A DNA stretch of 64,000 nucleotides. It comes from Diphasiastrum complanatum (lineage: Eukaryota > Streptophyta > Lycopodiopsida > Lycopodiales > Lycopodiaceae). Where the stretch lies: assembly GCA_029204225.1 (NCBI GenBank), contig CM055111.1:3163029-3227028 (forward strand). The letters are read 5' to 3'. A program made the translations under genes and the position numbers. Within the stretch, counting starts at the first letter, position 1. Every line of letters starts with the position of its first letter. Of the stretch, positions 21,664-34,201 are shown one piece after another. The notes below the pieces were generated by a model, which saw only the letters and a program-made list of their open reading frames with translations, was not told the origin of the DNA and did not search any database.

Positions 21664-22886
21664 TGGAATACTTTGAATGATCAACCCACTCTGATACAGA
21701 GTGTTGGTATGTTCTATTTAGGTCAAAATGTTAGAAGCGTGAATGAGCACACTTGAATGCTCTGTTTCACTATTGGGAAAACTCAAATTTCGTATGCAAA
21801 GCTCAGATAGAGTCAATCTATGTAGTTGTAGCTACTACTTCATCTTACAATCATTCATCTTCTGGGAAACAGACTGACACTATAGATTTGATTTAAGTTT
21901 ATGAACAGTAGATAATGTTTAGTAACAGCGGAAGTATATCTACTGTAAGCAAGCATCAAAATCATTCATAGATTACACACCATAGGCAGAATGTCGCAAC
22001 TCTAATTTCATAAATAATTTTACAACAACGCTTTCAAGTGCTATCTATTTCTTAGATCAGCGCGTCGGTGCAAGAGAGGTATTCTCTCTTACAAGGACTC
22101 TAGCTACTGCTAATTCTATATCTGTTTGTGTGACAATGTGTGTCTGCTACTAATGACTAACACTCACGCATCAAAAACAGCCAACTCATCTCTCTCGTTC
22201 ATCTTGTTTATATAGGAATGAAGAAAAGGGAGTTTTGCTAATCCTTTGATAGCAAGAAACTGGTTAAGCTCATTCTAACGGCTTTCAGTTGTGCGTCATC
22301 ATCGTTCTAGAGTCTGTTCTCCATGATGGTATTTTGTTGATCTTTCCTGGTACTTGGGTCATGAAGATCCGTCGTTTTTGTAGCCATCTATGACCGCAAT
22401 TGTTGCTTTGCGGTCGTGAGCGGTCATGAACCGTATCGCATACTGACTGCAATCGTTCCCTTTGCAATGGCCTTCAGTCAACTACTTCATGAATTGGTTC
22501 CTTTTGGTCTTCGCTAGCATAGCGCAATCTTTGACATTGCGGTAGCCTTCGGTTCCTAGCGGTGCCTTGAGGTGCAGTTTGGTTCCTTCGGTCTTCGCTT
22601 GTGGACCGTATGTTGGTGCCTTCCCTGCTAGTGGTTTTCCTTGGCTTCGTTGGTCTTTTCTTGTAGCCGTAAGGTTGACCCTTGCGGTGCATTGCGGTTG
22701 CATTTGGTTTACTTCAATTCCGTAATGGACCGTATACAGGACTTTACGGTTGTCTGGGGTGCTTTCGTCGAAGTCATTTGCATTGCGGTTGCGGTGGCTT
22801 ACGGTTTCTGCCTGTGGGCAGTTCCCGTGTATTTCTGCAGGTAAGGCCTGTTGACTCTTTACGTGTATTTCTGTAGGTTTTGGTTC
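21664..22886 (-). repeat. Probable 5' LTR of copia C, with repeated CGGT motifs in U3
   Basis: This begins TGGAATAC next to the primer-binding site and plausibly ends GGTTTTGGTTCA, about 1.2 kb. A TATA box lies at the complement of TTATATAGG (22208-22216). The R/U5 side has ATTCTCTCTTAC. The U3 part (22380-22860) is filled with TTGCGGT, TACGGT and ACCGCA motifs, roughly a dozen or more. The outer end is placed by similarity to the end of element A and is less certain than the inner one. Confidence 0.55.
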
Positions 22887-22985
22887 ATAAACTAGCAATG
22901 CTTTGTGGGTAGAAACTTTATGTTTCTTCATGCTCGAGGGCATGTCCTGGGTTTTGTTAGTAAGTTTGAACATGTGTCTATCTAG
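22887..22985 (-). pseudogene. 3' end of a second copia internal region
   Basis: On the minus strand a short stretch (SMKKHKVSTHKALL) matches the C-terminal tail of element A (LKKKNVSITKALL at 1063-1130) at DNA level over about 50 bp. It lies just outside the C LTR, where flanking host DNA is expected. If real, the LTR is shared by two elements in tandem. Confidence 0.35.
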
Positions 22986-22989
22986 TTAG

Positions 22990-23168
22990 ATGACACTTGT
23001 CAAGCCCATGCAGTTTGGGACTTATATTACATGCATAGTGTTTCTTGTGATTCAATAGCTTTTGTTGTGTCCCTTTGAGAGCTACGGATGCTTGAGTTAT
23101 GCTGCTGTGATCTGCATACTGCACTAAATCCTGTATTATCCTTGAGGAATTCCAACATGGTATTAGAG
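22990..23168 (+). repeat. Possible LTR end followed by a PBS-like motif
   Basis: On the plus strand ATTCCAACA is followed at 23157 by TGGTATTAGAGT, one or two changes from the copia primer-binding consensus. This suggests the right edge of an LTR ending at 23156. The left edge and a partner LTR were not found. Confidence 0.3.
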
Positions 23169-24148
<980 letters not shown>

Positions 24149-24694
24149 TTAAGAAAACCATGGAGTGATCGTTAAGATCCGTAGGTAGGATTTCTTTCAC
24201 CGTTCACCTCCCTCTAGAAGACCAACTTCTTGAGGAGAAGATTTAGAGCCAAGGATGCCTAGATAAGAACCAATAAACAAAGCCAAGAAATGACCAAAAA
24301 GAGAAAAAGCAACAAAGATGAACGTCGCACAAATCTAGGCTATTCCATGAGTAGATCCGAAGCTAAGATTGAAAACCTTAGCAAGCCTAGATCCCCACTC
24401 CTATTTTAATGCTTAGCCTTCTCCCCAATGGATCAAAGCCCGTTACTACACGACAACTCACCGGTTGGAGATCCAAACCCCATCTTTTTCCTCTTGATCA
24501 TGATGACAATTTGGTAGAAGGGGGCTTTCGGAATAAGGAGGGTGGTCGACCTCTAATATTTCTTTATCTCTAACAACCACCTGCTCCTATTACACCTTCT
24601 CGTTCGCCTTGGAGGAATCAAGGCTACAAGAGGCCTTGCGACAAAACCAGAAGAGAAACAATCTCCTTCTAGTATGTTTCATCATATTAATAGC
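24149..24694. other. No gene recognised
   Basis: About 550 bp without coding signal, LTR ends or repeats that I could identify. Confidence 0.4.
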
Positions 24695-24770
24695 AGACAT
24701 GTGGTGGAATATCGCTTCCGTGCACGAGAGTACAGAGGTGAGGTCTGGGCGCGTAGAGAACCGATATGTA
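24695..24770 (+). repeat. Left part of an interrupted tandem repeat
   Basis: This contains ATATCGCTTCCGTGCACGAG, then GTACAGAGGTGAGG and GCGTAGAG, ending ATATGTA. The same motif order recurs twice at 32525-32700. The array is split by solo LTR 2 and element D. Confidence 0.65.
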
Positions 24771-25100
24771 TGTTAGAAATTGAGCTCACAGTTTTCTCCT
24801 TGGTGATGCTATTTCTATTTCAAGATTTTTCTTGCACATTTTGATCACTGATCTAGGGTCAGATGCAACATCTTTAGGTTCTATGTCTGCTCATCTGATA
24901 CCTGTAGAAATCACAGAACTGACAGCCGAACTATTTGAAGGACGACCACATCTACCTTCCGACTAATCTTCTTCCAAGGATCAAAGGGTAACCATTCCTA
25001 TTCTGTTCTACATTTGAATGGCAAGTATTTGATGAACATTGAAGATCTGTCCATCTTCAACAACTTCAACAAATCAGTCTTTTCTATAAGTCTGCAGAAA
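24771..25100 (+). mobile_element. Solo LTR 2, left part (target duplication ATGTA)
   Basis: Starts TGTTAGAAATTGAG, preceded by ATGTA (24766-24770). It is homologous to the first part of solo LTR 1 and is interrupted at 25100 by element D; it resumes after 31535. Confidence 0.85.
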
Positions 25101-25755
25101 TGTGAAAATTGTCAACATTTCCTAGCTAGTTTGAGGCCTAAATTGGCTAAAATTGTAAATAGTTTTGGTTCTGGAGTTTTGCACGTGTGAACCAGGCCAC
25201 AATGTTTTTATTTACTGTATTTTTTCAGTATGATGAAGTGTCAAACTTCATACCCTTCAAAATGAGACCATTTTGATGTATTTTGGTCATATAAGCCATT
25301 TTTAGCTATTTTTCCTATATAGGGAATATCTAGGGTCAAGTACCTTCTAGAGAGAGGAGAGAGAGTCATCTTCCTCATCCATAAATAGTAGGGAAGTCGT
25401 GGAGAATAGGTTGGAGAAACCTTTTGTATGCTTCATTGAGATCAATAGATCATTGTCATTGTTTCTTCCTCCATTGAGAGCATTGTTGTGTGTATTGTCT
25501 TCAAGCTATTGTGTATGATCTTAGGTGCTTTCCAAAAGTGGTAGGCTGATGTATTATGGACTGTATAATGCTATTTTGGGCCGCACTTGATGTTTATGGA
25601 AGTTTCCATTTGTGATAAATGCTTTTTGATCAAGTTCTTTGCATTCTAGGTAGCATAGAATGTGTTGCCAATTCCTAGCTTATGTAGTTTGGAGTGCAAG
25701 CATTCAAGCCAATGATCTTGGAGTTTAGATCCACTTAGGATCTGTATTTTTCACA
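25101..25755 (+). repeat. 5' LTR of copia D
   Basis: Begins TGTGAAAATTGTC and ends TTTTTCACA. TATA-like motifs are CCTATATAGG (25314-25323) and ATAAATAG (25381-25388). One CACGTG core is present at 25182-25187. Confidence 0.95.
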
Positions 25756-25767
25756 TGGTATCAGAGC
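25756..25767 (+). promoter_or_regulatory. Primer-binding site of copia D
   Basis: TGGTATCAGAGC directly follows the 5' LTR and is complementary to the 3' end of initiator tRNA-Met. Confidence 0.95.
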
Positions 25768-26927
25768 TGGTTGGCTTCTATTTACAGTAAGTATTCCATT
25801 TTTGGTGATATTTGGATGTTTGATCAAGTTCTAGCATGATTTTGCATTGCTTTGTTGATCAAATCTTACTAACCTTTGTTTTGTGAGTTGAACTTGTGGA
25901 TCAAAAGCATATTTCAGGTCTATTGAAGATCAGAGGCTGAAAAGAAACTATTTTGGATCAGATCATAACACCTAATCATTTGTGATTGTGAGGCTTGTGC
26001 ATATTCAATACTAACAATGTTCTTTTCAATCCTATTGTTGACAATCTCCATTCTTGGATGAACACTCTCCTTAAGTGGATGAAACTTCTCCTTAAGTGGA
26101 TGACAAATGCTCTTTTGAGTGAGTTGTAATTCTCCTAAAGGCTGAGAAAAGCTCCCATTTGGATGAAAGATCCCCTTTTTTGGGTGAACATATTGTAAGC
26201 TCCATTGTGAAGAGCATATTGTAAAGATTGTCATCAATTTTGGCATAAATTTTGGTGTACTTTGTTGAGCATGTAAGTAACTCTCCTTATGTAATTTGAT
26301 TGGAGCATTTGCTGGAAGGTGTTAACCATTATGCAAGTGTGTTTTCAGGTTCTTAACAGGTTGAGGAACATTCTCATGTGAAGTGATCTTAGATCTACAT
26401 CTAAACACCAAGATTTGACAAGATAGTGAAGCTAGTCTTGTGATTCACTAAGTGTGCTCATTCATTCACCTCTAAATCTTGTATTTATCACTTGCTGGAG
26501 TTTATAAACTTTTAGAAGTGTGGTTTACATGTGGTTTTACAGGTTGAATCAATATCTTAGTGTGTTGATCATATGTTGATCAAGTTTGTTCATTACTAGG
26601 TAATCTTGGCATCCTAGTTTTGGGTATTTTCTAAGAATGCAAGTAACTCTTCACACCATAACTTGATTTGGTCACTTGCTGGAAAGTTTGAGAGCTTAAG
26701 CAAGAGTGTGTTCAGGTTGGTTTGATTTTGTAATCCATTCTTAGTGTGTGCAAAGTGTTGCATGTGTTTCAATCTTCCTTTCTATGCTTGGAAACCATCT
26801 AGGTTCAAGATAGAAGTGTTTTAGGGTCCTAAATCTTCATAGATCTCTTTATCTATCATTTGTTGAGAGAAAAGTGAGTGCTAAGTGCTTTAGGACAGAA
26901 CCTAAAAGTTGAAGAAACATTAGAATC
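25768..26927 (+). other. 5' leader of copia D
   Basis: About 1.16 kb with no coding signal before the gag ATG. It contains repeated phrases such as TTGATTTGGTCACTTGCTGG and related GCTGGAAGGTGTT/GCTGGAGTTTAT blocks near 26310, 26490 and 26670, suggesting an old internal duplication of the leader. Confidence 0.6.
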
Positions 26928-29900
26928 ATGGCTTCCAATGGTGGGATCATGCTAGAGTCTAGTGAAAGGTTGAGTTCATCAAACTACTCTACTTGGAAAG
27001 TGAGGATGGAGTCCTTACTTGAGTTGAATGAACTCATGGACATAGTTGCAGAAATTGAAGAGAGACCTCTCACACTTCAAGAGCAACAAAGGTTTGATAA
27101 GAAGGCCAAAAGGGCTCTTCATATCATTAAAATGAATGTTACAAATGAACTTCTCAAGGAAGTTGGAAAGTGTCAAAGTGCAAGTGAGGCATGGAATGCC
27201 TTAAAGAAGCTCTTTGAATCAAAGTCCACATCTAGGGTATTGACCCTAAGGAGACAAATATTTTCTAGTAGGCAAAGAGAGGGTGAAAGTGCTCATGCAT
27301 TTATCTTGAGAGTTAAGTCCCTAAGTGATGATTTAGCATGCATTGATGAGAACATAAAAGATGGTGAAATAGTCCAAGTTATGTTGAATGGTTTGCTAAA
27401 TGAACATGCTAACCTTGTGCAAAGTTTTGCCATTCAAAGAGTCTTGCCAAGTGTGGTTGACTTGCAAGAAATCTTATTGGCTGAAGAACATAGGTTGCAA
27501 TCAAAGCTTGATGGTGCATCCTTGCAAGGTGGAGGTGAAGAGGCTTTCTTCACAAAAGGCAAATTCAAGGGCAAAGGTAAAGGCAAAGGGAAATGGTCCA
27601 AAGGTGGTAACTTTGATCATGATGATCACTCTTCCTCTTCCTCTTCTACTAAGAACAATAAGTCAAAGTTCAAGTGCTTTTATTGTGGGATAAAAGGTCA
27701 TTTTGCAAATGAATGTTATAAGAAGAAAAGAGAGCAAGGAGAGAGGCAAGGAAATCTTACAATAGATGAGGAAGAACATAACACATGTGAATCACTTGTT
27801 ATGACTTCAAGTTTGTTAGCCAACATAGATGATAATGATCCTTGGTGGATTGATAGTGGAGCCTCATCTCACATGACAAGACATAAGGAATACTTTACAT
27901 CCTTATTGTCTTATGAGGGAGAAGGTAACATCATCTACACTGCAAATGATGGTCAATGTGACATCAAAGGCATAGGCACTATTCCTATTTCCCTTTCAAC
28001 AAATAGGAAAGCAAATCTTGAAAATGTTTTGTACATTCCTTCAATCACTAAGAATTTGCTTAGTGTAAGTCAAATGATTGACAAAGGACTTGATGTGGAG
28101 TTCATTGGAGATGCATGTTTGATAAGTAAATGTGGATCCTTGATTGCTCAAGGTAGGAGGCATGGTTAACTTTTCAAGCTTGATGCATGTGTGATCTCTA
28201 ATCATGAAGGATGTATGGCTAGGGAGCAATTGACAAACCAAGAAGTTTGGCACAAGAGGTTGGGCCATCCCAACTTCAAATCTTTGGAGGTAATGGCAAA
28301 GAAAGAGCTTGTTCTTGGTCTCCCTAAAAGTCTTGTTGCAAACAATAGTGTTTGTGAACATTGTGCCTTGTCCAAATCTCATAGACTTGCTTATTCTAGA
28401 TCTACTTCTAGATCTAAAGAAGCTTTTCAACTTGTGCATTCTGATATTCATTCTTCTAGTACAACTAGCAATGTGGGGCAAAGATGTATGCAACTTTCAT
28501 TGATGACTTTAGTAGGTATACTTGGATCTATCTTCTTAAAAGTAAGGATGAAGTGTTTGCTGCATTTGTCAAGTTCAAGAATGAAATGGAAAACCAATTC
28601 AATACAAAGATCAAATGCTTAAGATCTGATAATGGAGGGGAATACACCTCAAATAGGTTCAAAGACTTTTGTATAGCACATGGGATTAAGAGGGAGATGT
28701 CTAGTCCTAGGACTCCACAACAGAATGGAGTGGCCGAAAGGAAGAATAGAACCCTTTGTGAATGTGCCAAGGCAATGAGACTACATGCTAATCTTGCTAA
28801 GTCTTTTTGGGGGGAAGCTTTAGCATGTGCTAACTATCTATGTAATAGATGGACAAGTGCTTCCTTGGATGGTAAAACTCCTCATGAGGTTCTTTATGGT
28901 AGAAGGCCGAGTGTCAAGCATTGTAGGATCTTTGGATGTACATGTTTTGTCAATATCACACTTGATGATAGAACTAAAGAAGATCCTTCATCAAAGAAGG
29001 GTGTGTTTGTTGGCTATAGTGAAGTAAGCAAGGCTTACAAAGTGTACATTCCTTCTACAAAGAAAGTTGTCATAAGTAGGGATGTCATCTTTCATGAAGA
29101 GAATGTTTCCAATGTTGTTGATGTTGATGTTGATGTGCCTACTAATCATCATGATGTGCAAGATGTCTTGGATGAAGATGGAGATGCCACTCCAAAGCAA
29201 ACTTCAAGGAAGACTCAAAGGCAAAGGGCTAAGCCATCAAGGCTAACCTATGATGAAAAAGGAAAGCAAGTGGTGGACAACTCTAACTTTGCTTTTCTTA
29301 CCTCTTTTGATGAACCAACTTGTGTAGGTGAAGCAACTCAAAAGAAGGAATGGATCCAAGCCATGGATCATGAGCATCAAGCACTCATCAAAAGCAACAC
29401 ATGGAGGTTGGTAAAGCTTCCAAAGGACAAGAAGGCAATTGGTTGTAAGTGGATCTTCAAGATCAAGACAAATCAAGATGGATCAATCAACAAGTACAAG
29501 GCAAGGTTGGTGGCAAAGGGGTATGCTCAAGAATATGGTATTGATTATGATGAGACCTTTGCACCCGTGGCAAAGATGGTAACTATTCGAATCCTAATCT
29601 CTCTTGCAACTCTTTATGATTGGGATATGTGGCAAATGGATGTTACTAATGCCTTCTTGAATGGTGATCTTGAAGAAGATATTTACATGGAGCAACCCGA
29701 GGGCTATGTTTCACATGATGAGCCTAATCATGTGTGCTATCTCCAAAAGAGTTTGTATGGGCTAAAGCAAGCACCAAGGAGTTGGTATGCTAAGCTCAAT
29801 TCCTTCTTACTTTCTCAAAACTTTGTTATGAGTGAGTATGATCATTCTCTCTACTTTAGATTGAATGAAAATGATATCACTTTACTTTTGATCTATGTTG

Positions 29901-30880
29901 ATGACATTATCTTAAGTGGTGGTAACAATCTAGATATAGATGAAATCAAGATGGCACTCAAAAGAGAGTTTGAAATTCAAGATCTTGGTAAACTTCATTA
30001 TATCTTAGGAATAGAGATTATTAGAACTTCTAGATCTACATTCATATGTCAAGAAAAGTATGTTAACTCTATTCTAAAAAGGTTTCATATGGAAGATTGT
30101 AAAGTTGTTTCTACTCCTATGGAATCAAATGTAAAGCTAACTACAAGAAATAATGAAAGATCCTTCAAGGACATTACTCTCTATAGAAAGCTAATAGGAT
30201 CTCTTATATGGTTAACCATCACAAGACCTGATCTAAGCTTTGTGGTTGGTAAACTAAGTCAATTTATGCAAGATCCTAGTGAGGCTCATTGGAAGCTAGG
30301 AAAGAGAGTACTTAGATACATCTCGGGATCTAGAGATTTTGGCATCTTGTATGGAGGTACTACACCTAACCTTTGTGGATTTTCAGATTCAGATTTTGCA
30401 GGTGATCAAATGGATAGGAAGTCAACAAGTGCCTTTGCAATCTATCTTGGAGATGGAGTGGTCTCATGGCTATCAAAGAAGCAACCAACTATCTCTCTAT
30501 CTTCCACCGAAGCCGAGTACAAGGCATTAACAACATGCACCAAGGAGATTCTTTGGATCAAGAGGATGTTATTGGATCTTCACTTGCTGGAACCAGAGAA
30601 GACTCCAATCATACTTTGTGATAACCTTTCAGCCCAAAGCTTGGCAAGCAATCCTGTTTTTCATGCAAGGAGCAAGCACATTGAGATTGCTCACCATTTT
30701 GTGAGAGATCAAGTCATTGCCAAAGAGGTGGAGCTTCAACATGTCTCTTCAAAGGAGTGTGTGGCTGATATCTTCACCAAACCATTGGGAAAGGACCTAT
30801 ATTTAATGCATAGATCTAATCTTGGAATGTGCTCAAAGACTATGTTGAAACTAGCATCCAATGTTGAAGAGGGAGTGTGA
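26928..30880 (+). pseudogene. Copia D gag-pol polyprotein with one stop and one frameshift
   Basis: The ORF starts at ATG 26928 and encodes gag UBN2 (residues about 20-190), a CCHC knuckle (C250-C253-H258-C263) and protease (D309-S-G-A). A TAA at 28167-28169 interrupts it. The same frame continues with the HHCC module (WHKRLGH...CEHC) and the first integrase Asp (LVHSDIH). Near 28476-28478 one base appears to be missing from a G run, and the frame moves to the ORF at 28484-30880. That ORF has the second Asp and Glu of integrase (residues 49 and 85, 35 apart), RT with IYVDDIILSG, and RNase H with FSDSDFAGD and SSTEAEYKAL. All catalytic residues are visible, but no single product can be made. 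Confidence 0.93.
30866..30875 (+). promoter_or_regulatory. Polypurine tract of copia D
   Basis: GAAGAGGGAG directly precedes the 3' LTR and overlaps the last codons of pol. Confidence 0.7.
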
Positions 30881-31530
30881 AAATTGTCAACATTTCCTAG
30901 CTAGTTTGAGGCCTAAATTGGCTAAAATTGTAAATAGTTTTGGTTCTGGAGTTTTGCACGTGTGAACCAGGCCACAATGTTTTTATTTACTGTATTTTTT
31001 CAGTATGATGAAGTGTCAAACTTCATACCCTTCAAAATGAGACCATTTTGATGTATTTTGGTCATATAAGCCATTTTTAGCTATTTTTCCTATATAGGGA
31101 ATATCTAGGGTCAAGTACCTTCTAGAGAGAGGAGAGAGAGTCATCTTCCTCATCCATAAATAGTAGGGAAGTCGTGGAGAACAGGTTGGAGAAACCTTTT
31201 GTATGCTTCATTGAGATCAATAGATCATTGTCATTGTTTCTTCCTCCATTGAGAGCATTGTTGTGTGTATTGTCTTCAAGCTATTGTGTATGATCTTAGG
31301 TGCTTTCCAAAAGTGGTAGGCTGATGTATTATGGACTTTATAATGCTATTTTGGGCCGCACTTGATGTTTATGGAAGTTTCCATTTGTGATAAATGCTTT
31401 TTGATCAAGTTCTTTGCATTCTAGGTAGCATAGAATGTGTTGCCAATTCCTAGCTTATGTAGTTTGGAGTGCAAGCATTCAAGCCAATGATCTTGGAGTT
31501 TAGATCCACTTAGGATCTGTATTTTTCACA
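30876..31530 (+). repeat. 3' LTR of copia D
   Basis: 655 bp, differing from the 5' LTR at two sites (a T/C near 31183 and a G/T near 31338). A CACGTG core is at 30957-30962. Confidence 0.95.
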
Positions 31531-31535
31531 AGAAA

Positions 31536-32519
31536 TACACTGTCTTCACAACAGTCTGTAGAAACGAACTATTTGTCGCACAGTTCGCATTTTTCCAAAA
31601 GGCGAAAAATGTGAAATGTGACTATTTCGACGAATAACGGTTCCAACTACTTCCGAAAAATATGCGAAGTATGTGACCCAAGTATACTTCAGAAATATGA
31701 CCGAAGTCTACCTCCAAAATATGCGAGGAATGCAACAAACTCGTCCACGTCAACACCTTTGAGTCATCTATCTTATGTACACTTTGTATAGATGTCATTT
31801 TACATTAGATATCTGTAAAGTACGTTCAAGTACATAATTAAACTAAACTAGTCTTGTAATTATAGATTAGTTAACGATTCTTGTAACAACAAGAATGTTG
31901 TTTATAAATACATCTTCAGCTCTCATTTATCGATGATGCAATAGAGCGAAAGATTTAGCATCCAAGTTACACCATTTCTATTCACGCTGTAACCATCATT
32001 GCTCTTGCTCCATACTGAGCCAATGCTCTTATGACAAGCATTCTGTGTAATATAGAAACAACAGCCTTTTCATCTGTGCCTTATGTAGATGTATGCATGT
32101 TGTGATTTGATCACACTTTCCTACTGCTTGTTCTCGCTCGTTCACTCAGTCAGATCAGATCACGAACATCTTTGACTCCTCAGAATTTGATTAGCCGGCA
32201 GCTGTCTTTGATGCCTGAGGAACAAGCATTATCATACTACACTATCACTTTAAGATTCTGCATTGAACTTCATACTGAAACTAATTAACAATAGTTTCGC
32301 ACCTTATCAAATCTCTTTGGTGGAGTGTATTCACATTTGTCTGAGTATACAATTACTTTAACGATCCTATGGTGAGAACGTATGAGCTATAATTCTGTTT
32401 GGCATCTACAATCTTTTCTGACTATTCTTGGTTGTAGTTAGTAGCATCCCATAACGGGAGAGTTGTCTTGCAATCTATTTCCCTCTCTCTTCCTCTGTTC
32501 GCGTCCTCTCACCCCAACA
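31536..32519 (+). mobile_element. Solo LTR 2, right part
   Basis: Continues the LTR begun at 24771; together they make about 1314 bp. It has TATAAATA at 31903-31910, the CTCCTCAG block also found in solo LTR 1, and ends CCCCAACA at 32519. It is followed by the target duplication ATGTA (32520-32524), matching 24766-24770. There is no internal coding region other than the later insertion D, so this was already a solo LTR when D arrived. Confidence 0.85.
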
Positions 32520-32524
32520 ATGTA

Positions 32525-32708
32525 CGCAAGGTACGGGTGGGATATCGCTTATGTGTGTGAGTGTACAGAGGTAAGAGTGAGAAGGTGGTGTGGGCGTGTA
32601 GAAGAGCAATATGTACAAACGGTACTTGTGGGATATCGCTTCTGTGCGCGAGTAGAGGACTAGTGTGGCTTTCCAGGTGAGTCTCGCGTCGCATAGGAGC
32701 GATATTTG
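32525..32708 (+). repeat. Right part of the interrupted 91-bp tandem repeat
   Basis: GGGATATCGCTT occurs at 32539 and 32630, 91 bp apart, each followed by a TGTG..CGAGT motif. GTACAGAGGT and GTGGGCGTGTAGAAGAGC lie between. The order matches 24695-24770, so the array has at least three partial units. A weaker relative (ATATCGCTTCTGTGTGCAT) is at about 39347. Confidence 0.65.
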
Positions 32709-33445
32709 TGTGAAGAATTGAAAAAGATTATCTATGTTAGATATAGGGGTCTTATGTTTTTTACATCAAGCATCTAGGTGTAGGATGTTGATAGGAATAA
32801 ATTTGGCATAGATGGAAAATTATGCATTTCCACTTGTAATGCCACTATTGAGCCAAAATAGAGTAAGAGGCTAAACACTTGCTAATTAGAGTGTAGAGAA
32901 GTGTAAAGTTTTTGTTTGATGAATTCCAAGAGGTCCAATAGGATATAGAGGTGGAACCTTGTGAGGTCCAATAGGAAATTGAGGTGTGCTTGAATATAGT
33001 CCAATAGAATTAAGAGGTGCATAGATCAATGATCCAATAGGATCAAGAGGTGACAAAATGTGGTCCAATCATAGTTAAGCATAGTGGTAGCTCGTGGACC
33101 TACTAGTATCATTGTACTCCTCATTTTGAAATCAATTGATTTGGTGATTTCATGGATTTTGTGAGTTTTTGGATTTCTAGCTTTCTCTCTCTACTCGAGA
33201 GCTCTTGATGCATTTTCTCTCTCTACCCGAGGAGAGCAGCTTGTTTTTACTTAGATTATTTTTTGAATACTTCCCACACGTGTGAGTGAGAGTTGGAAGT
33301 GATTGAATGCATGTAGTAGTGTGTTTTTGCCATAGGATTCAAGATTGATCTTGAATCTCAATCTAGTCTTGATCTTGGTGCATCTACACACCTTAGGAGA
33401 TCACAAGTACATGTAGTGCACAATCCACACGTGTGAAAATCAACA
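32709..33445 (+). repeat. 5' LTR of copia E1
   Basis: Begins TGTGAAGAATTG and ends AAATCAACA. The middle (32930-33070) has repeated GTCCAATAGGA/GATCCAATAGGA phrases. CACACGTGTG palindromes occur at 33275-33284 and 33426-33435, and two CTCTCTCTAC.CGAG repeats near 33185 and 33220. Confidence 0.93.
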
Positions 33446-33457
33446 TGGTATCAGAGC
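33446..33457 (+). promoter_or_regulatory. Primer-binding site of copia E1
   Basis: TGGTATCAGAGC directly after the 5' LTR, complementary to the 3' end of initiator tRNA-Met. Confidence 0.94.
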
Positions 33458-34201
33458 CTACCTAAGGTTACCATGCATTTTGATCCATCTAAGTGAAAAA
33501 TTTTCATCAATCTTGAGCTAGAAATTGTCAAGGCCCATTTTCCTAACTATCTTGTTCAATCTTGGATCAAAAGAGATCAAAAGGACATTTATTGGGTCTG
33601 ACCTTGTACTGTACGGAATCAGGTGCTCAGACACGTGTGAGGAACATCCAATTTTAGTTTGGAAGTTCTCTCTCATGTTTGATCCATTTATCTTGCTTGA
33701 TAGCTTGTTTTGAAGCTATTTTTGTCTAGTTTATGTTGCAATCAGTTTCATTCCATTTGGTTGAGCCAATCAAAAGTTATAAGCTTTTGAAGAGGGTTAG
33801 TTAGGGCACCTAGACCTGGGTGGACACATTTGGTTTGGTCAAGAGATTGCTTGGTTGATCCAAAATCACAGTTGTATGCTTGCCAATCTCATCTATATGT
33901 GATCTAGGCACTGTTTTGAGATCTTAGCCATTTTGTTTCATGCAATATCATTGTATTTGAGTCAAATTTGGTTTCTTAGTGTATTTCACACGTGCTAAGA
34001 GTGTTGGATCCTAACTTTGCCTATACTCCATCATTTGATGTGAAATAGATCTTGGTTTAGAGAGATTTGTGTAGCTAGTGAGAATCAATTCACAAATTGT
34101 TGTAAGATCTTTCATAGGAGGAGATAGTACTCAATTATTGGATCCTATTGAAAGTGTGTAACAACATTTATTGTTCATCATCTGAGTTTTCTTCACTTCA
34201 A
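33458..34201 (+). other. 5' leader of copia E1
   Basis: About 0.74 kb with no convincing gene. It contains a further ACACGTGTGA motif at 33631-33640 and a TCACACGTGC-like site near 33985. Confidence 0.6.

Larger units (their letters stand above)
25101..31530 (+). mobile_element. Complete, very young Ty1/copia retrotransposon D
   Basis: A 6430-bp element with 655-bp LTRs (25101-25755 and 30876-31530) and a perfect target duplication AGAAA (25096-25100 and 31531-31535). Reading the LTRs base by base I find only two differences, making D the youngest insertion here. It has a primer-binding site, a leader, a gag-pol region and a purine tract. It lies inside solo LTR 2. Despite the youthful LTRs, the coding region carries one stop and one frameshift, so this copy was probably mobilised in trans or damaged after insertion. 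Confidence 0.97.

Noticed and set aside
22482-22973. A 163-residue minus-strand ORF as a gene
   Set aside because: It runs through the repeat-rich U3 of the C LTR, has no domain and lacks support beyond being open.
30876-31530. A third LTR-derived element after D
   Set aside because: It is simply the 3' LTR of D; the sequence after 31535 continues solo LTR 2.
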